This document shows positions 34,701 through 45,836 of a DNA stretch of 64,000 nucleotides, piece by piece. The position numbers were made by a program, and so were the translations under genes. A model generated the notes under the pieces. The model was not told where the DNA came from and did no database searches. It saw only the letters and a program-made list of their open reading frames with translations. Each line of letters begins with the position of its first letter. Position 1 is the first letter of the stretch. The stretch comes from Eustoma russellianum. Its lineage: Eukaryota > Streptophyta > Magnoliopsida > Gentianales > Gentianaceae. Location: assembly GCA_036186865.1 (NCBI GenBank), contig AP025055.1:4657355-4721354 (forward strand), written 5' to 3'.

Positions 34701-37662
34701 TTTACTGATATTCTACACAAGTTGAACGTTAGAGACCCTACCGTTCGACTTGAGGGGGAGTGTTGAGAAAAATAAGGAGTTAGTCATTCTTTCTGTAAAT
34801 AGGATACTACCATATACAAAACGTACCTTAGTTAGTGTGATCAAATCATTACCTTAGTTAGTGTAATCGTTTGATTGATTCTATTTTCCATGTAAATTAT
34901 GTAGTATCAAAGATAAATAGGACACGTACTGTAAATCAAAATTATCAGTGAAGAAAGGAAAATTGTTTTTCTTCAATTCTGAACAAAGGGTATGCTGCTT
35001 TTCCTCCAATGATCTGCTGAGGCAACAAATTGTTGGGTGAAATTGTGCATTCAGTTTTTCTCCCCCTATTTATTATGATATCCACCAGAATCAAGTTGAG
35101 AAGCTATTTACAAAAATAAAATAAAATTGAGAAGCTATAATGATTTATGGTACCTGTAGACTACAGTTCGGTTTTCCTGTTTTTCTTTTGTTTTTTTTTG
35201 AATGTTGGTTGATTTTTGAAGAGCGCATTGAACTTATCAGATCGCCACTGGCATGTACTGCTCTGACTAGCCAGTTAACAGTTCAAACAGTTGGGCTGCA
35301 TCTACTGAAGTGCAGTCTGTCAAGTCCAGCATTACCTTCAAGTATAATGATTAATCATAATTGTAGACTGCGGTTTGAGTTGTTAAAGGTGAAAAAGGTT
35401 ACCTATTTGGTAAATGATGGGTCGTAACTGGTATGATATTGCATATATTACTGTCTTTGCTATGTCTCTTACTTTTCCAACTATTTTGGTGTAATTTTAG
35501 TTGGGAAAGCATGATTGATGTTAGGAACTTCACTGAGGGAAAGTAGAACTTAAAAAGTTAGCAGTTTGGTCGGCCTTAAATTTGAGTAGCAGCAGGTAAC
35601 CCTATTTCCAAATATTGGTGAAAATAGTTTAGCATGACATTAGATGGATACATATCTTTAATCCCATGAACATTTTAATGGTAGTAATTATACATTGTTA
35701 GTTACCAGATATGCCAGTCTTTGGTGGGGGTGGCTGATTGCCTGTGTTTGTTAATTTAGACTGGATTTTCTTGGGCTGCAAGGTTGGTTGAAGAAGTTGG
35801 TTCTGTATTCCTTCTTGCAGAAGCTGTTAATGACCCAGAAGTTTGTTTCTAGGTCTAATGAGGGTCCTGTTTCATTTTAAATTTTATTTCTTTCTGTATC
35901 TGGAGTCCATAAGGATGTCTTCTTGCTTGTCGTGCAAGATCTCTTATGAAGTTTTATGGCTTAAACTACTCTTGGTCAGAGTACATGGAGATTTGTGTAG
36001 TGGCGCTATATGACTGATTTATGTTGTACTTTGTTATTTAAAAAGACCTGGATTTTCATTGTATTTGCCTGCTATAGAAGCATCATTTGTATATCAAATA
36101 CTGCTATAGCGTCTTTATTTTAGGACTACCCTGAAACTTAGGTGGAAATTTTCCGATTCATAAGTTTTTTTCTTATGGTTCCTCCCACAGTGAACGGGAA
36201 ACTTCAAGTCATTCAAGGAGGCAAAAGCAGAATGATAGGCCAAAGAAGGTGTTTCTTTCAAATCCAGGCTTTTGAACCTTATTGGATACCGCTTATCATA
36301 CGCTTTTAATTTCTGAATGGCTTATCAGTATCATCTTCTTTTATAGAGTAAGGATAAAGAAAAAAGTGGTAGTCGGCACAAGCGTCATAAGCACAAAGCC
36401 CTACAGGTATGCCATTATGGTCTTTTGAGTTATTGTACCCGTATTTCTCAACAATGATCTAGTTTGAATGTTTATAGCGAGTTATTTTTCATTGACACCA
36501 GATATAAGTATGTCATGCAGATCTCTTTCTCTCTCCTTAAGTGTAATTTGGTAAATGGACACGCGAAACTGTAACGTTTTCTTCTTATCCACTCCATTCA
36601 AATGGAACTCTGAAGTCATCCCTCTGACCCAATACCTTCCTTCTCCTAAAACTCCTAGAACTCTTAAAAGAATGTCAAGATTACTAGAGATTATTGTTTT
36701 TGTTGTCATGATTGCAAAAAATGGTTGACAATAGCCTGACCGCAAAGCAGATTGATACTTGGTGTTATAAGACACCTACAAGCGATTTCTTTGGTGGCCC
36801 TAGGGAAAATTTGTGGAGAATCGTGCCCAAAAAAAAAGCAATTTTCAGTTGATAAGTGTTATAGACTGCTTTGCCAAAAGACTGCAAGTTTATAATATTT
36901 TCTCCTCCATAAACGTGATGGTGATGCATATCAGTATACGGATATTGCCTTCGCCTTTTGTTCAAGGGTTGTTTTGCAATTGCTGTTGGAACTAATGAAT
37001 ATAGATTAATTCATGTTTATGCAACTCTTGTGATACTTTCTAACTTCTTATGAATTGGCTCTCTAAAATTGGAGCTGGGGTCTGGCATGATGACCGGGGC
37101 ATGATTGGCTTGGCTGGGTGATGGTTCTTGCTCGGTTGTTGTTTGGCAATGGGGAGCTATGTATAGAAGGATCAGAAGGAGAGCAGTGGACCTGTGCAGT
37201 TGTCAAAAGTACCTGTCTTTGATTTTCTGTTTAATTTTTGAATGATTTTATCTCTTGGATCTTAACTGATGTTTGGTTATTATCCAGTTCTTGGGGCGAG
37301 ATAAAGATGACAATGTTCGCCGAAGTGTTGTGTCGGGTAAAAAGGTACACATGGCATGTTTCCTTTCACTTATAATCCTGGTATATGAGTAACATTAATA
37401 ATGAAAGGGTTCTCTTCTACATCTATCTTTTTGGCAAAGAGATGTGAACGATGGAACTTGAAAGTAATTGATGCGACTCCTTTGACACTGTCAGTTCACA
37501 TGTTTTCAGCTCTTCCCTGATTTTTGCAAGACCTTCCTTAATATTATTATCTGTGGAATTTCGTAGATTTTGCTAAAAGTCGACAAAACAAAGAAAGACA
37601 AAGTAGCAGAGACAAACCGAAACGAGTTGCTGAAATTCTTGAATGCTAGTTATGATGATTGA
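28740..37662 (+). CDS. small Ser/Arg-rich nuclear-type protein, five exons
   Basis: Exons 28740-28990, 36191-36248, 36347-36406, 37288-37344 and 37567-37662 join in frame to 173 aa with GT-AG junctions throughout. The N-terminus is low complexity: poly-Ser with RRRR and RDRDR blocks (residues 1-83), then basic KRHKHK-type stretches to about 122. The C-terminus is the conserved-looking part: FLGRDKDDNVRRSVVSGKK, then ILLKVDKTKKDKVAETNRNE and LLKFLNASYDD. Composition suggests a nuclear, RNA-processing-related protein; I do not recognise a named family. Intron 1 is 7.2 kb because it contains copia C. If the element is spliced out with the intron the gene stays intact. Confidence 0.82.
29195..29335. 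repeat. imperfect TATG/TACA microsatellite in intron 1
   Basis: Runs of CATACATACATATACATATA and TGTGTATGTATGTG with interruptions. Confidence 0.75.
29489..29713 (+). repeat. 5' LTR of copia C
   Basis: TGTTGAGAAAAATAAGG...TTCTGAACA, directly followed by the initiator tRNA-Met primer site. Confidence 0.93.
29714..29725 (+). other. primer-binding site of copia C
   Basis: TGGTATCAGAGC directly after the 5' LTR. Confidence 0.9.
29916..31092 (+). pseudogene. copia C gag
   Basis: Starts MSETGKPEASSTNPEPSPTS. The UBN2-type body reads through a frameshift near 30270: VEPTIISNITRYPTAKTLWD, then VQIFDLYKQANTIRQGDGTV. A TAG stop at 30572-30574 follows FLLAIGD. The zinc knuckle near 30840-30885 needs two frames: CNHCKK in one and KGHTKER in the next, where the last Cys codon is TGA. 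After it comes the common copia tail QGYPDWWEGK. Inactive. Confidence 0.82.
31092..34766 (+). pseudogene. copia C pol
   Basis: 31214-31855: protease (LIIDCGASDTM) and start of pre-integrase. 31860-31990: remaining pre-integrase, frameshifted. 31994-32266: integrase core (FVIFVDDFSRMTWLYILK). 32280-32340: PKQNGVAERK in another frame. 32925-33569: linker and reverse transcriptase (GCRWVFTIKYKAD, HKARLVAKGYTQ, QQFDVKNAFLH), ending at a TGA. 33570-33878: continues in the same frame past that TGA and a TAA at 33732, with IIYVDDIIITGND. 33879-34766: MKDLGGLKYFLGIEV through RNase H (SSAEAEFRG; DNKASISISENPVQHDRTKH). Domain order is complete but at least five breaks block translation. Confidence 0.92.
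34761..34985 (+). repeat. 3' LTR of copia C
   Basis: Same termini and length as the 5' LTR; about 97 percent identical by eye. Confidence 0.93.
34991..36190 (+). other. rest of intron 1 of the SR-rich gene
   Basis: T-rich intronic sequence without ORF or recognised repeat; ends at acceptor CCTCCCACAG. Confidence 0.6.
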
Positions 37663-38369
37663 TCTGGCACTCTTTTGTTTTGGAAGGAAGATTATAGGAG
37701 ATTGAGGCATCAGTTTCTACAAGATGTGTGGAATTTCTGTCAGTTTCCCAAGGAACAACTTGTTGTAAGAAGAGGTTCCCCCTTTAGTGTAGTTTTGCTG
37801 AAGGGCTTCATCTCAAGTTGTTATTTTCCTCCCCCCCCCCCCCCCCCTCCTCTCTTCTTTTTGTTGCAATTATATGACTACTAGTGTTGTGTATTCAAGT
37901 AAGGTGGCTAACTCTGGGCTGCCTTCTAAACGGTATTTGTTAGAAATTCCGACTGTTCAACGACTATGCTAATGCTGAATTGGTGATACTTGGGAGTTCC
38001 ATGAAACATACTGTGCTTGAAGGTTAAGAAAACTGTTGTTGCATGTGATGCAATTCCACTAATCTTTGGAAGGAAGTGGGTTGGTTTACTGTGATTCTTC
38101 AAACATTTTGTTCATGAAGCCATTGCTTGAAATCAGTTGCTATTTGGTAACTTAGTGTTAATCTTTGTAATATAGTGCCTGCCAGGCCCAGCCTTCCATC
38201 ATAGATTAGTCTGTTATAGGCTTTTCAATGCACCAACAAATAACACCAGGAGCAATTATGTGAAAGAGGCCCTCCGTTGTCTGTTTGTTAGCATTTAGCC
38301 ACCATTGCATGAGATATAATTTTAATGGTGTCGATGTAGGAGGCTGTTCATTCTTAATAATTGAACACT
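37663..38369 (+). other. 3' flank of the SR-rich gene
   Basis: Probable 3' UTR then intergenic. Contains a 17-bp poly-C run (37831-37847), an assembly-sensitive homopolymer. No other gene seen. Confidence 0.5.
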
Positions 38370-39690
38370 TATGTCAAATAGGTTTGATTTCTGGACTTCG
38401 TAAAAAGATATGATCTAGATTGTTTTGTGATTTGTGTAAAAAAGACATCTAGATGGTAGATACACATTAATTTGATCAGATAATCCAAAATGGGGAGGGA
38501 ATTGTCATAGAGTTTCCATAGAAACATCTTGAAAGAGGGTTGTTGGGTACCTTGCCATATAAATTTGAGAGAGAGTAGTGAGGTTTTTTATTGTCGACAA
38601 TCTTCATAGGCTTGTTGAGAGAGAGAGAGAATCATCTGTAGAAGGAGCCCAGTTGGACCGGACCCATCAGGTTCAAATTTACATCTAGCCACACAAAAAT
38701 CATGGATAAAACATATTCTTTTCCAGCATGGTGAGTCATAAATTCTAGCTATTTAGTCACCTCTGCCGCCGTATTTCTGGTGCATATAGTTAATCCAACG
38801 TGTTTCCATTTCTAATGGAGTCACGTACGCATTCTTCCTTGACTTTGGAAAATGATGGAATAAGCAAAATGACTCACTGAATTAGCCGCGCTCATTATAT
38901 TATGAAGTATCAGTTGATCGATGCAGCTTGGCGCAATTTTCATTATAGGTCATCGAGAAACAACCTCCGTGTGTTTCTAACACATGGGTATGATTGCGTA
39001 CACCCGGACCCCTCCTCCCCAATCCCGCCATAGACGGGAGTCTCTAAGGCAATAGGGTAATGTTGTTGTTGTTGCATAGTTACTCCAACGGTTTGATTTG
39101 GTATGATAATTCTACTATACCTTACAAGAGTAAGCTTGTTGAAGGCTCTCAAGATTCCTGATACCTAATCCCCCTTCTTCTCTTTGACAACAAATGGGGA
39201 TGATCTCCAAAAATAATTTGGTCATCAAAGTGTTGCAGGAGTTCTGTACAACATTGAGCTCTTTTCATTACCTTAAATGACTGAGAACCAAGGCATTTCG
39301 TGGGTATTTTAGCATAGAGCTTTTTCCATTGCTTTAAGTTGATTTAAAGGTATCTTAGGAGTTGTAACAAATTGACTTTTTCTAAAGTTGATAATCTATC
39401 TTGAACCGTCCTGTATTAGAGCAGAAACTGTATAAACTTTAACATATTTCTAGTAGATCTATTCCAAAAATATATATATATATAAATGAGAAGGTCATCT
39501 GCAAATGAAAAATGAGAAATAGAAGTGTGTGCTCTACCCATGGCAAACCCCTGAATCGTTCCAAAATCAACCAGTGACTTTAAACCCCCTACTAAATCCC
39601 TCAAAAGTTAAGATAAACAGTATGGGGGACAATGGATCTTGTTGTTTAACTTTCTGTCAGGTTTAAAAAATTCACTTGAGATACCATTCA
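38370..39690 (-). pseudogene. LINE reverse transcriptase C-terminal remnant
   Basis: Minus-strand frames spell non-LTR reverse transcriptase. 39604-39416 has GFAMGRAHTSISHFSFADDL (catalytic FADD box). Near 39180-39110, GIRYQESSRAFNKLTLVRYS matches the usual GGLGIRNL..FNKALL motif. Near 38560-38480, FKMFLWKLYDNSLPILDYL matches the zf-RVT C-terminal domain. Stops and frame changes are frequent and a SINE is inserted at 38806-39074. No poly-A tail or start was identified. Confidence 0.7.
38806..39074 (+). mobile_element. TTG-tailed SINE copy 5, inserted in the LINE
   Basis: Longest copy: head CCATTTCTAATGGAGTCACG, body with TTATATTATGAAGTATCAGT and CGAGAAACAACCTCCGTGTG, tail TGTTGTTGTTGTTG. The flanks ATAGTTAATCCAACGTGTTT and ATAGTTACTCCAACGGTTT form a diverged ~19-bp target duplication. 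Confidence 0.88.
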
Positions 39691-39699
39691 CCACTACAG

Positions 39700-40918
39700 A
39701 AATATGAGTGCTTTCCAAATGATTAAAGATGAGTCTTAAGAAGACAAATAGCTAGGTGTGGCAAATTCTCTATCATTTCTTAAAAATTCAAACAACTCAA
39801 GCTCTTAGCCCTTCTTTATGATTTATCAGCATATCCTTTATAATTCCTTCCTACTAAATAAACTATCCACCGTAATATAGACTTCACATACCTATCTAGT
39901 CAGTTCGTGTTAAAAGTGATATTTGAAATCAAAAGAAAGTAAATTATAACCATCAACTTTTCGTTCAGGTGATCATTGGATCCTAAGGTAGTTCTATAAG
40001 TCATTCTTCGGATACCATGAAAATAGAATGTTTGATAATTCATTCTCTATATAGGCTATTCTATAGCCCTCAAACAACGGTCTTGAAAGGTCGGTATTCT
40101 TAGGATAATTCTAAAGGACGTCAAAGAATAGCTTATAGCACATGTATTTGCATGTATAGCCGTGTCTAATTTCATAACGTACAGTGATCATCTCTATTAG
40201 CATTAACCATATTATGGTTATCACTTGTCTGGATACTAACTTATCAATAACCATATTTCAGAGATTTGTGTACTGTATTTACAATATTTTCATGTATAAT
40301 CGTATTTGATTTTATCACATGCGGTGACCATCTCTAGTGGCGTTAACTGTATTACAGTTATCACTTGTCTGCCAACTTATCAGTCAGTATTTTGAATATT
40401 GGTAAAACAACGATCGATATCTTCTTTACCGTATATTTGGTGATTATTGATATCAAGTAATAACTTTTTGGTGTTGGGCTGTGGCGCCTGAGATTATTAA
40501 GAGTTTGAAGCATTAAGGGATCATTCTTAGGAAATTTCTTGTGTCATTAGAGAACGCCACTAGGATCATTCTATGAGTCATTCTCTGAATACCATAAAAA
40601 TAGCTATTCAAATTTTGAAACTCAACCTCTGCTAATACGCGTCTCTTCGTTAAAGGTAAACATGAAAAAATGATCATTATGTAACATACTAAAGTCCAAA
40701 AAAATGGTGTTCTCTATGTAATTTCATCTTTCTTTTGTGTAGTAAAACACAATCACCTGAATAAGATACCTTCAATCGATGAATCTTTGATTAGTCATAA
40801 TTATAATCGATGAATCGATGACTGTTTAGTTTGGTTGCAGATAATTGTATGTCTAGTATGATCATAAACAAGAAAGAGAGAGTTTGAATTGGCTTAACGG
40901 TGATGGTGAACGTTATTG
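39700..40918. other. unassigned region with a diverged ~135-bp tandem duplication
   Basis: No gene. The segment 40150-40265 (AGTGATCATCTCTATTAGC...TTATCACTTGTCTG) recurs at 40290-40395 with drift. A second loose repeat around AGTCATTCTTCGGATACCAT occurs near 39996 and 40572. Confidence 0.55.
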
Positions 40919-40927
40919 CATTTGATG

Positions 40928-41245
40928 GGGGAATCTCACTTATTAGCCTAACGTTTGACGCATTACTCAGTTAACAGCCTAACGTTGATAAAACTCACTT
41001 AACAGCCAGTCTTTGTCGATAATGGCTCACTTACAGCCAGTAAAACATTAAAACATTAAAAAAAACAGTAAAACATTAAAACATTAAAAATTAAGTTAGC
41101 ACCAGTCACCGGCTGGTGACCTGGTGGTAGCATTAAAACATTAAAAAAAACAAAATTTTAATATTTTTTTTGTTGTAATCTGTTTGACACGTCGGATTTA
41201 ATTCTTCCCCAACAAACCTTTCCTCCCCCACTCAACAAAAATCAT
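40928..41245. repeat. left terminal inverted repeat of the ERF element
   Basis: Pairs with the complement of 47763-47510 through landmarks TTAGCCTAACGT, CTCACTTACAGCCAGT, CACCGGCTGGTGACCTGGTG, TTTGACACG and CTCAACAAAAATCAT. It is longer than its partner partly because a CAGTAAAACATTAAAACATT unit is duplicated (41037-41095). Confidence 0.88.
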
Positions 41246-41509
41246 TATCAACAAGGCACTCCTCAATCTCTGAACCAAATCCGCCAAAAACTCCTTCATT
41301 GTGAGTTGGAGCAACTAAATCGGCAACAGGCGGCCTGTCCATTTTCGGGGAGTAGACCCCGCAATCGCTGCTACTAAAACACGCATAAGGATATGGATCC
41401 CTAGAACAAGGGGTTGGCAAAAGTGGCTCGGGAGGATATCGATTGTATTCAAAGGGGAAATTGAGGTTAGCTTTCTTTCCCCTGATCTTGCGAGCTTCTC
41501 CGTCGTAAG

Positions 41510-42659
41510 TGTTGGAAAATTTGGCTCGATATGGTACCAAACATGAACAAGAGATATTCAAATGAAATCTCTTTATGACATGAATTTGACGTTCAATAAT
41601 ATGACTAATAACATCATACAACGGGGGTCTGGTATTTGAAGAATATGGATGAATTTAGTGACAATAAACATATGCAACCAGCAACTATGTGATAGTCAAA
41701 GATGCTGGAATAAAGAAATCAACAATATTATGACGCTTGACAGAAGGACAAATAGAAGAATAAAGCCGAGACGAGACTCGAGATGTCTCTGAACTTAAAG
41801 CAATTTTGCCTTCACCATTGAGCAAGGTGAACTTCAGACAAATGCTTCCCAGCATATAACGGCTTACTTCCTTTTGGTTGCTCTCCAAGAGAAAGTTTGA
41901 ACTTGCCCTTAGAAGTGATTGTTGTTAGAGGAAGGAAGAGAAGAAGGGGAGAGGATAAATTTCCTGCAGAAATTCTCTAAGGTTTCATCACCTTCAAGTG
42001 GTTTTTTTCCATCTCTCTCTTTAACATGTCAAAGCGTTCTTTTTATAGGCTTCAAGTGGTTAATCAACACCTTAAAGACACATTTCTGCAGAGAATTTAA
42101 CCTCCAAGTTGGTTGGTAATCGTTGGTTATCATTCTAATTGAAAGGAGATGTCATTTGGAGGAGAAGATGCATCTTTTGTGAACAGTCGGGTCACATTAG
42201 GCGCCTAATGTCACTTCGAACGACTGTACAAAATGACATCGAACGACTGTACAAAATGACATAGGAGCTTCATGTGACATCGAACAACCCATTAGGCGCC
42301 TAATGTCACTTCGAACGACTGTACAAAATGACATTAGGCGCTTCATGTGACATTGAACGACTGTACAAAATCACATTAGGCGCTTCATGTGACATTGAAC
42401 GCCTACAAGGCGTTCGAAGTGTTCTGGAAGTGTCCCCGAACACTTCGAACGTCACATGAGGCGCTTCAAGTGTTCTGGAAGTGTTCCAGAACACTTCGAA
42501 CGCCTATATTAGGCGCTTAAAGTGTTTGGAACACCCCCATTTCCTTCCATTGTACATAAAACACTCCAAACTTCATCCAATCTCCTATCAAAAGGTTACA
42601 TAACATTATACAAGGTTGGATCACAAGATTTAAAGTACTTTTAAGTACTTTTTCCAACA
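41510..42659 (-). repeat. LTR of the LARD-like element (3' LTR)
   Basis: TGTTGGAAAATTTGG...CTTTTTCCAACA on the plus strand. Contains a promoter-proximal minisatellite (42190-42520) and a TATA box near 42045. Confidence 0.92.
42190..42520. repeat. minisatellite in the LTR U3
   Basis: Overlapping copies of TCGAACGACTGTACAAAATG and CATTAGGCGCTTCATGTGAC in units of about 50 bp, with short palindromes such as TTAGGCGCCTAA. Duplicated at 46516-46846 in the other LTR. A related GCGCTTCATGTAGCG motif occurs in the solo LTR at 14085-14220. Confidence 0.8.
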
Positions 42660-45600
42660 ATCCCCCACATGATCCAATCTTGTATAGTCACATATCCAAA
42701 CGATAACAAACTAACTTCTCTAACAACAATGCGAATATAATGACACATAACGGATACGATGACTTGTGGTCTTGAATCGCCGGTAGTACAAGTGGAGTTA
42801 TATAAACGAGAATAGGATGAACTTCGTCTTGAATCATATTCTACTATTGTTTATATGAACAGCCACGAGACATGTCATTATCCCCTCACTTCACCAAGTT
42901 CGCGGTGTGGTGCGAAATCGGCCATGCACCTATGCCAGGGTTCATAAGCACTCTAGAGAGTTTTCCAGGCTCTCACAGGAAGCGGCACCACCTCCATACT
43001 TATATAGGTGAAATTCATCAAGTGTGTACTGCTCACACTACCATTCAACATGGCTATGAATTTTCATTAAGAGATTCTCGAAATCTCACCCTCAATTCTT
43101 GCAGCAAGTACTATCTTCAACAACACCATAGGGAGAGACAACGTTGATAGTACTGAATAGAACTCTTTTGTGACTTGTTTTTACCACATTGAACTCCGTT
43201 CGTAGGATCTCTACTAATAGCGAGTTGGGTTCCCGCCACATAGAGCTCACAACAACTGGAAAGTCTCATCCCCCTCGATGTTACTGTGGGTCTCTCTCAT
43301 AGACCTTGCATTGGCTATGTTTTACCCAAGGAAGCTCATGATAGTGCACAATCTCATGAGAAATCCTTTCAGTGATTTTCTTTAACAAATCACTCAACAT
43401 AATAAGATGATTTTTCAACAAGCAAATCACCAAACTTAAGATGATTTTCAACAAGTAAACCATTAAACTTAAGATAATTTTTCGGTCAAATAAATCATCA
43501 AACTTAGATGATTCACCACCAAGCAAATTATCAAACTTAGGATGATTTTGTCAAGCAAATCATCAAACTTAGGATGATTTTTGTCAAGCAAATCATCAAA
43601 CTTGGGATGATTTTTATCAAGCAAATCATCAAACTTGGGATGATTTTTATCAAGCAAATCATCAAACTTGGGATGATTTTTATCAAGCAAATCATCAAAC
43701 TTGTTTTTACAAGCTGTCTCTTACAAGCATGTTCAATAGTATCATGAACAACTTTATCCAAGAGTCAGTTTTATCAACAACAAATAGCCAAGTTCGATGA
43801 ACTCATCAAAACATCATACCAGTTAACTACATTTATATGCTTGCAACTATGCTTCAATCATCACAATTCATTATCATCATCAACTTGCAATATAAGCATC
43901 AAGCAAGTTTAACAAGTTTACAAACACGTGACCTTTTTGATTACCAAGCCTCATAAATATTATCATGGTGCGTCATAAACAGCAAGCAAGCCTATCATCC
44001 TTATAGACTTGGAGCATTAATCATCAAACAACTAGAACAGCACAATGACCATTACTTTGGCGTTTAAACAACACAAAAGTTATTTACATGCTCGACATTC
44101 ACATGTTATAATAACTTTGTTCTTAAATGAAAGTACTAAAGGGCTAAACCCCCACATTTCAAAACCCCCACAATTCACCTCAATCTATGTTAATCACATA
44201 CCACACTTTTATTCATCATCAACAATTACTACAACGTTCATCTTTAACTGATCACAAATTATCAGACAACTAGCTATGATATAGATTAATTCAAAAGGCT
44301 TCCAACAATAACCATAGACTAGACGCTCTATGTCACTTTGGAGTAAACTCCAACAATCTTCTTATGAACCAAGATTCATAAGAAACTAGCACTTTTGATC
44401 TTTCAATTATACCATAGTTTCAGCAGTGTGGTTTTTCAAAAGCTAACAACTAAAACTAGAAATCCAACATTCATGATTTCTAGGTTTTTGTTTTCACATA
44501 GCACACTAGCTAGTTTTACCACAGAGAGCAAATGGCTAAGACTAGAAAATTTTATTTTCGTAAGTCTATCTTCATCACAAACAACCAGTCTCAGTCAACT
44601 CATTTTCAACAAGAAACTTTATTCATAAAGAATGAAAGCAATCTATCTAATCTTTCCTTCTTAGATTTCTTATTATTTACTATAGAATGCTTTTATTATA
44701 CACCAGCAGCATGCTTTGCATTTCAAATTCTAGTCATATTTCTCGTTTTATGAAACTCTAAGTTGAAATGCAAAATAAATTACACACATTAATACAAATA
44801 TTTAACATCATATTTAAATGGGATTAAATACATGCGTCTATTTCTTCACAATCATACAAAACATATTTCTTATGTCTTAGTATTTTCTTTCATTTTCTCA
44901 ACAGATTAGCAAGACTCATGTTCTTGTCTCTCACCATGCATAATACATGAAACGGTTTCACATAAACTAGATGCAAATCTATTAAGACTCATAAATCATA
45001 TATACAGCACAAAACAAACATTAAAACTCTGGTTTGATAGTAACTCAAAAAACATTCTTACATGTGTAAGAATATCACACATATTGCCAACTCCAGTTTT
45101 TATAGACAAAGTTAACTTTAAGTGCACTTTCTACTATCCAAAGTATTGGATTTATAGTGCATCATTAAAGAAACTAAGCTACCTCTCTACTGGTTGCAAT
45201 AAACTTGATAGACATAATCTATCATTCTTTCCGAGGAACTATCAACAATATTACCTCATAGAAGACCGTTGTGATCTCCTTATCATCCATCATGTTGATA
45301 CTCCAAGAAACTTATCCTCTTAATCTGCCTCTGCCACCAACAATCATGTTGGTAAATCTCTTGTTTCTTTGTATCCTTGAACTTTCTTTGGTTGACACCA
45401 AATAAACTCTATTCTTGTAATTCTTGTTTCCGTGTTTATCCGCTATCTCTACCTTGTTAGCCTTCATCTTCCATCATATGTAGGAATTGCATGTTCATAT
45501 TCTCCTATGGAGTTTCTTCAGTTGACGTTGAACATGAAGACAACATTGAATAGCATCCACCCCCACAGGCCGAAGGAAATTTAAATGATATCACATTCAT

Positions 45601-45835
45601 CCCATTATGGAAATAATGATTTTCTAAGATATTTTCATCAATGATTCAACCCCTACACTTTGCTGGAAATGAGATTGAAGATTGACAAAGGAACAACGCT
45701 TCTTTGTAAAATTTATTTCTTTGTGTGGATCAAACTTGACCATACTGGAATCCAAGAGCCGTTTGGGAACCATATCAACCGAAAATTGCTTTAAGACTGT
45801 TTGGGAACCATATCAACTCAAAATTGCTTTAAGAC
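42660..45835 (-). other. non-coding interior of the LARD-like element
   Basis: No retroviral domain found on either strand. Includes a 33-bp tandem array (43536-43705) and a 38-bp tandem pair next to the right LTR. ORFs up to 91 codons (42872-43147 on plus) have no recognisable motif. Confidence 0.7.
43536..43705 (-). repeat. 33-bp tandem array
   Basis: About five copies of CATCAAACTTGGGATGATTT plus TTATCAAGCAAAT, with decayed units extending left to about 43400. As the period is a multiple of three, the minus strand reads LLDKNHPKFDD repeatedly, which gives the ORFs there. Confidence 0.85.
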
Positions 45836-45836
45836 T
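45761..45836. repeat. 38-bp tandem pair abutting the right LTR
   Basis: GTTTGGGAACCATATCAAC...GCTTTAAGACT occurs twice in a row. On the minus strand this is the first sequence after the 5' LTR, where a primer-binding site is expected. Confidence 0.8.

Larger units (their letters stand above)
29489..34985 (+). mobile_element. Ty1/copia retrotransposon C, full length, in intron 1 of the SR-rich gene
   Basis: Two 225-bp LTRs (29489-29713 and 34761-34985) with a perfect AAGGG target duplication (29484-29488 and 34986-34990), PBS TGGTATCAGAGC at 29714 and polypurine tract TTGAGGGGGAG just before 34761. By eye the LTRs differ at about 7 positions. Same orientation as the host gene. Coding region broken by stops and frameshifts, so autonomous movement is not expected now. 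Confidence 0.95.

Noticed and set aside
41685..42494. ORFs duplicated exactly at 46011-46820, suggesting duplicated genes
   Set aside because: They lie inside the two LTRs of one element and have no recognisable domain.
44395..45323. Short plus-strand ORFs in the LARD-like interior
   Set aside because: AT-rich, no domain, and opposite to the element's inferred direction.
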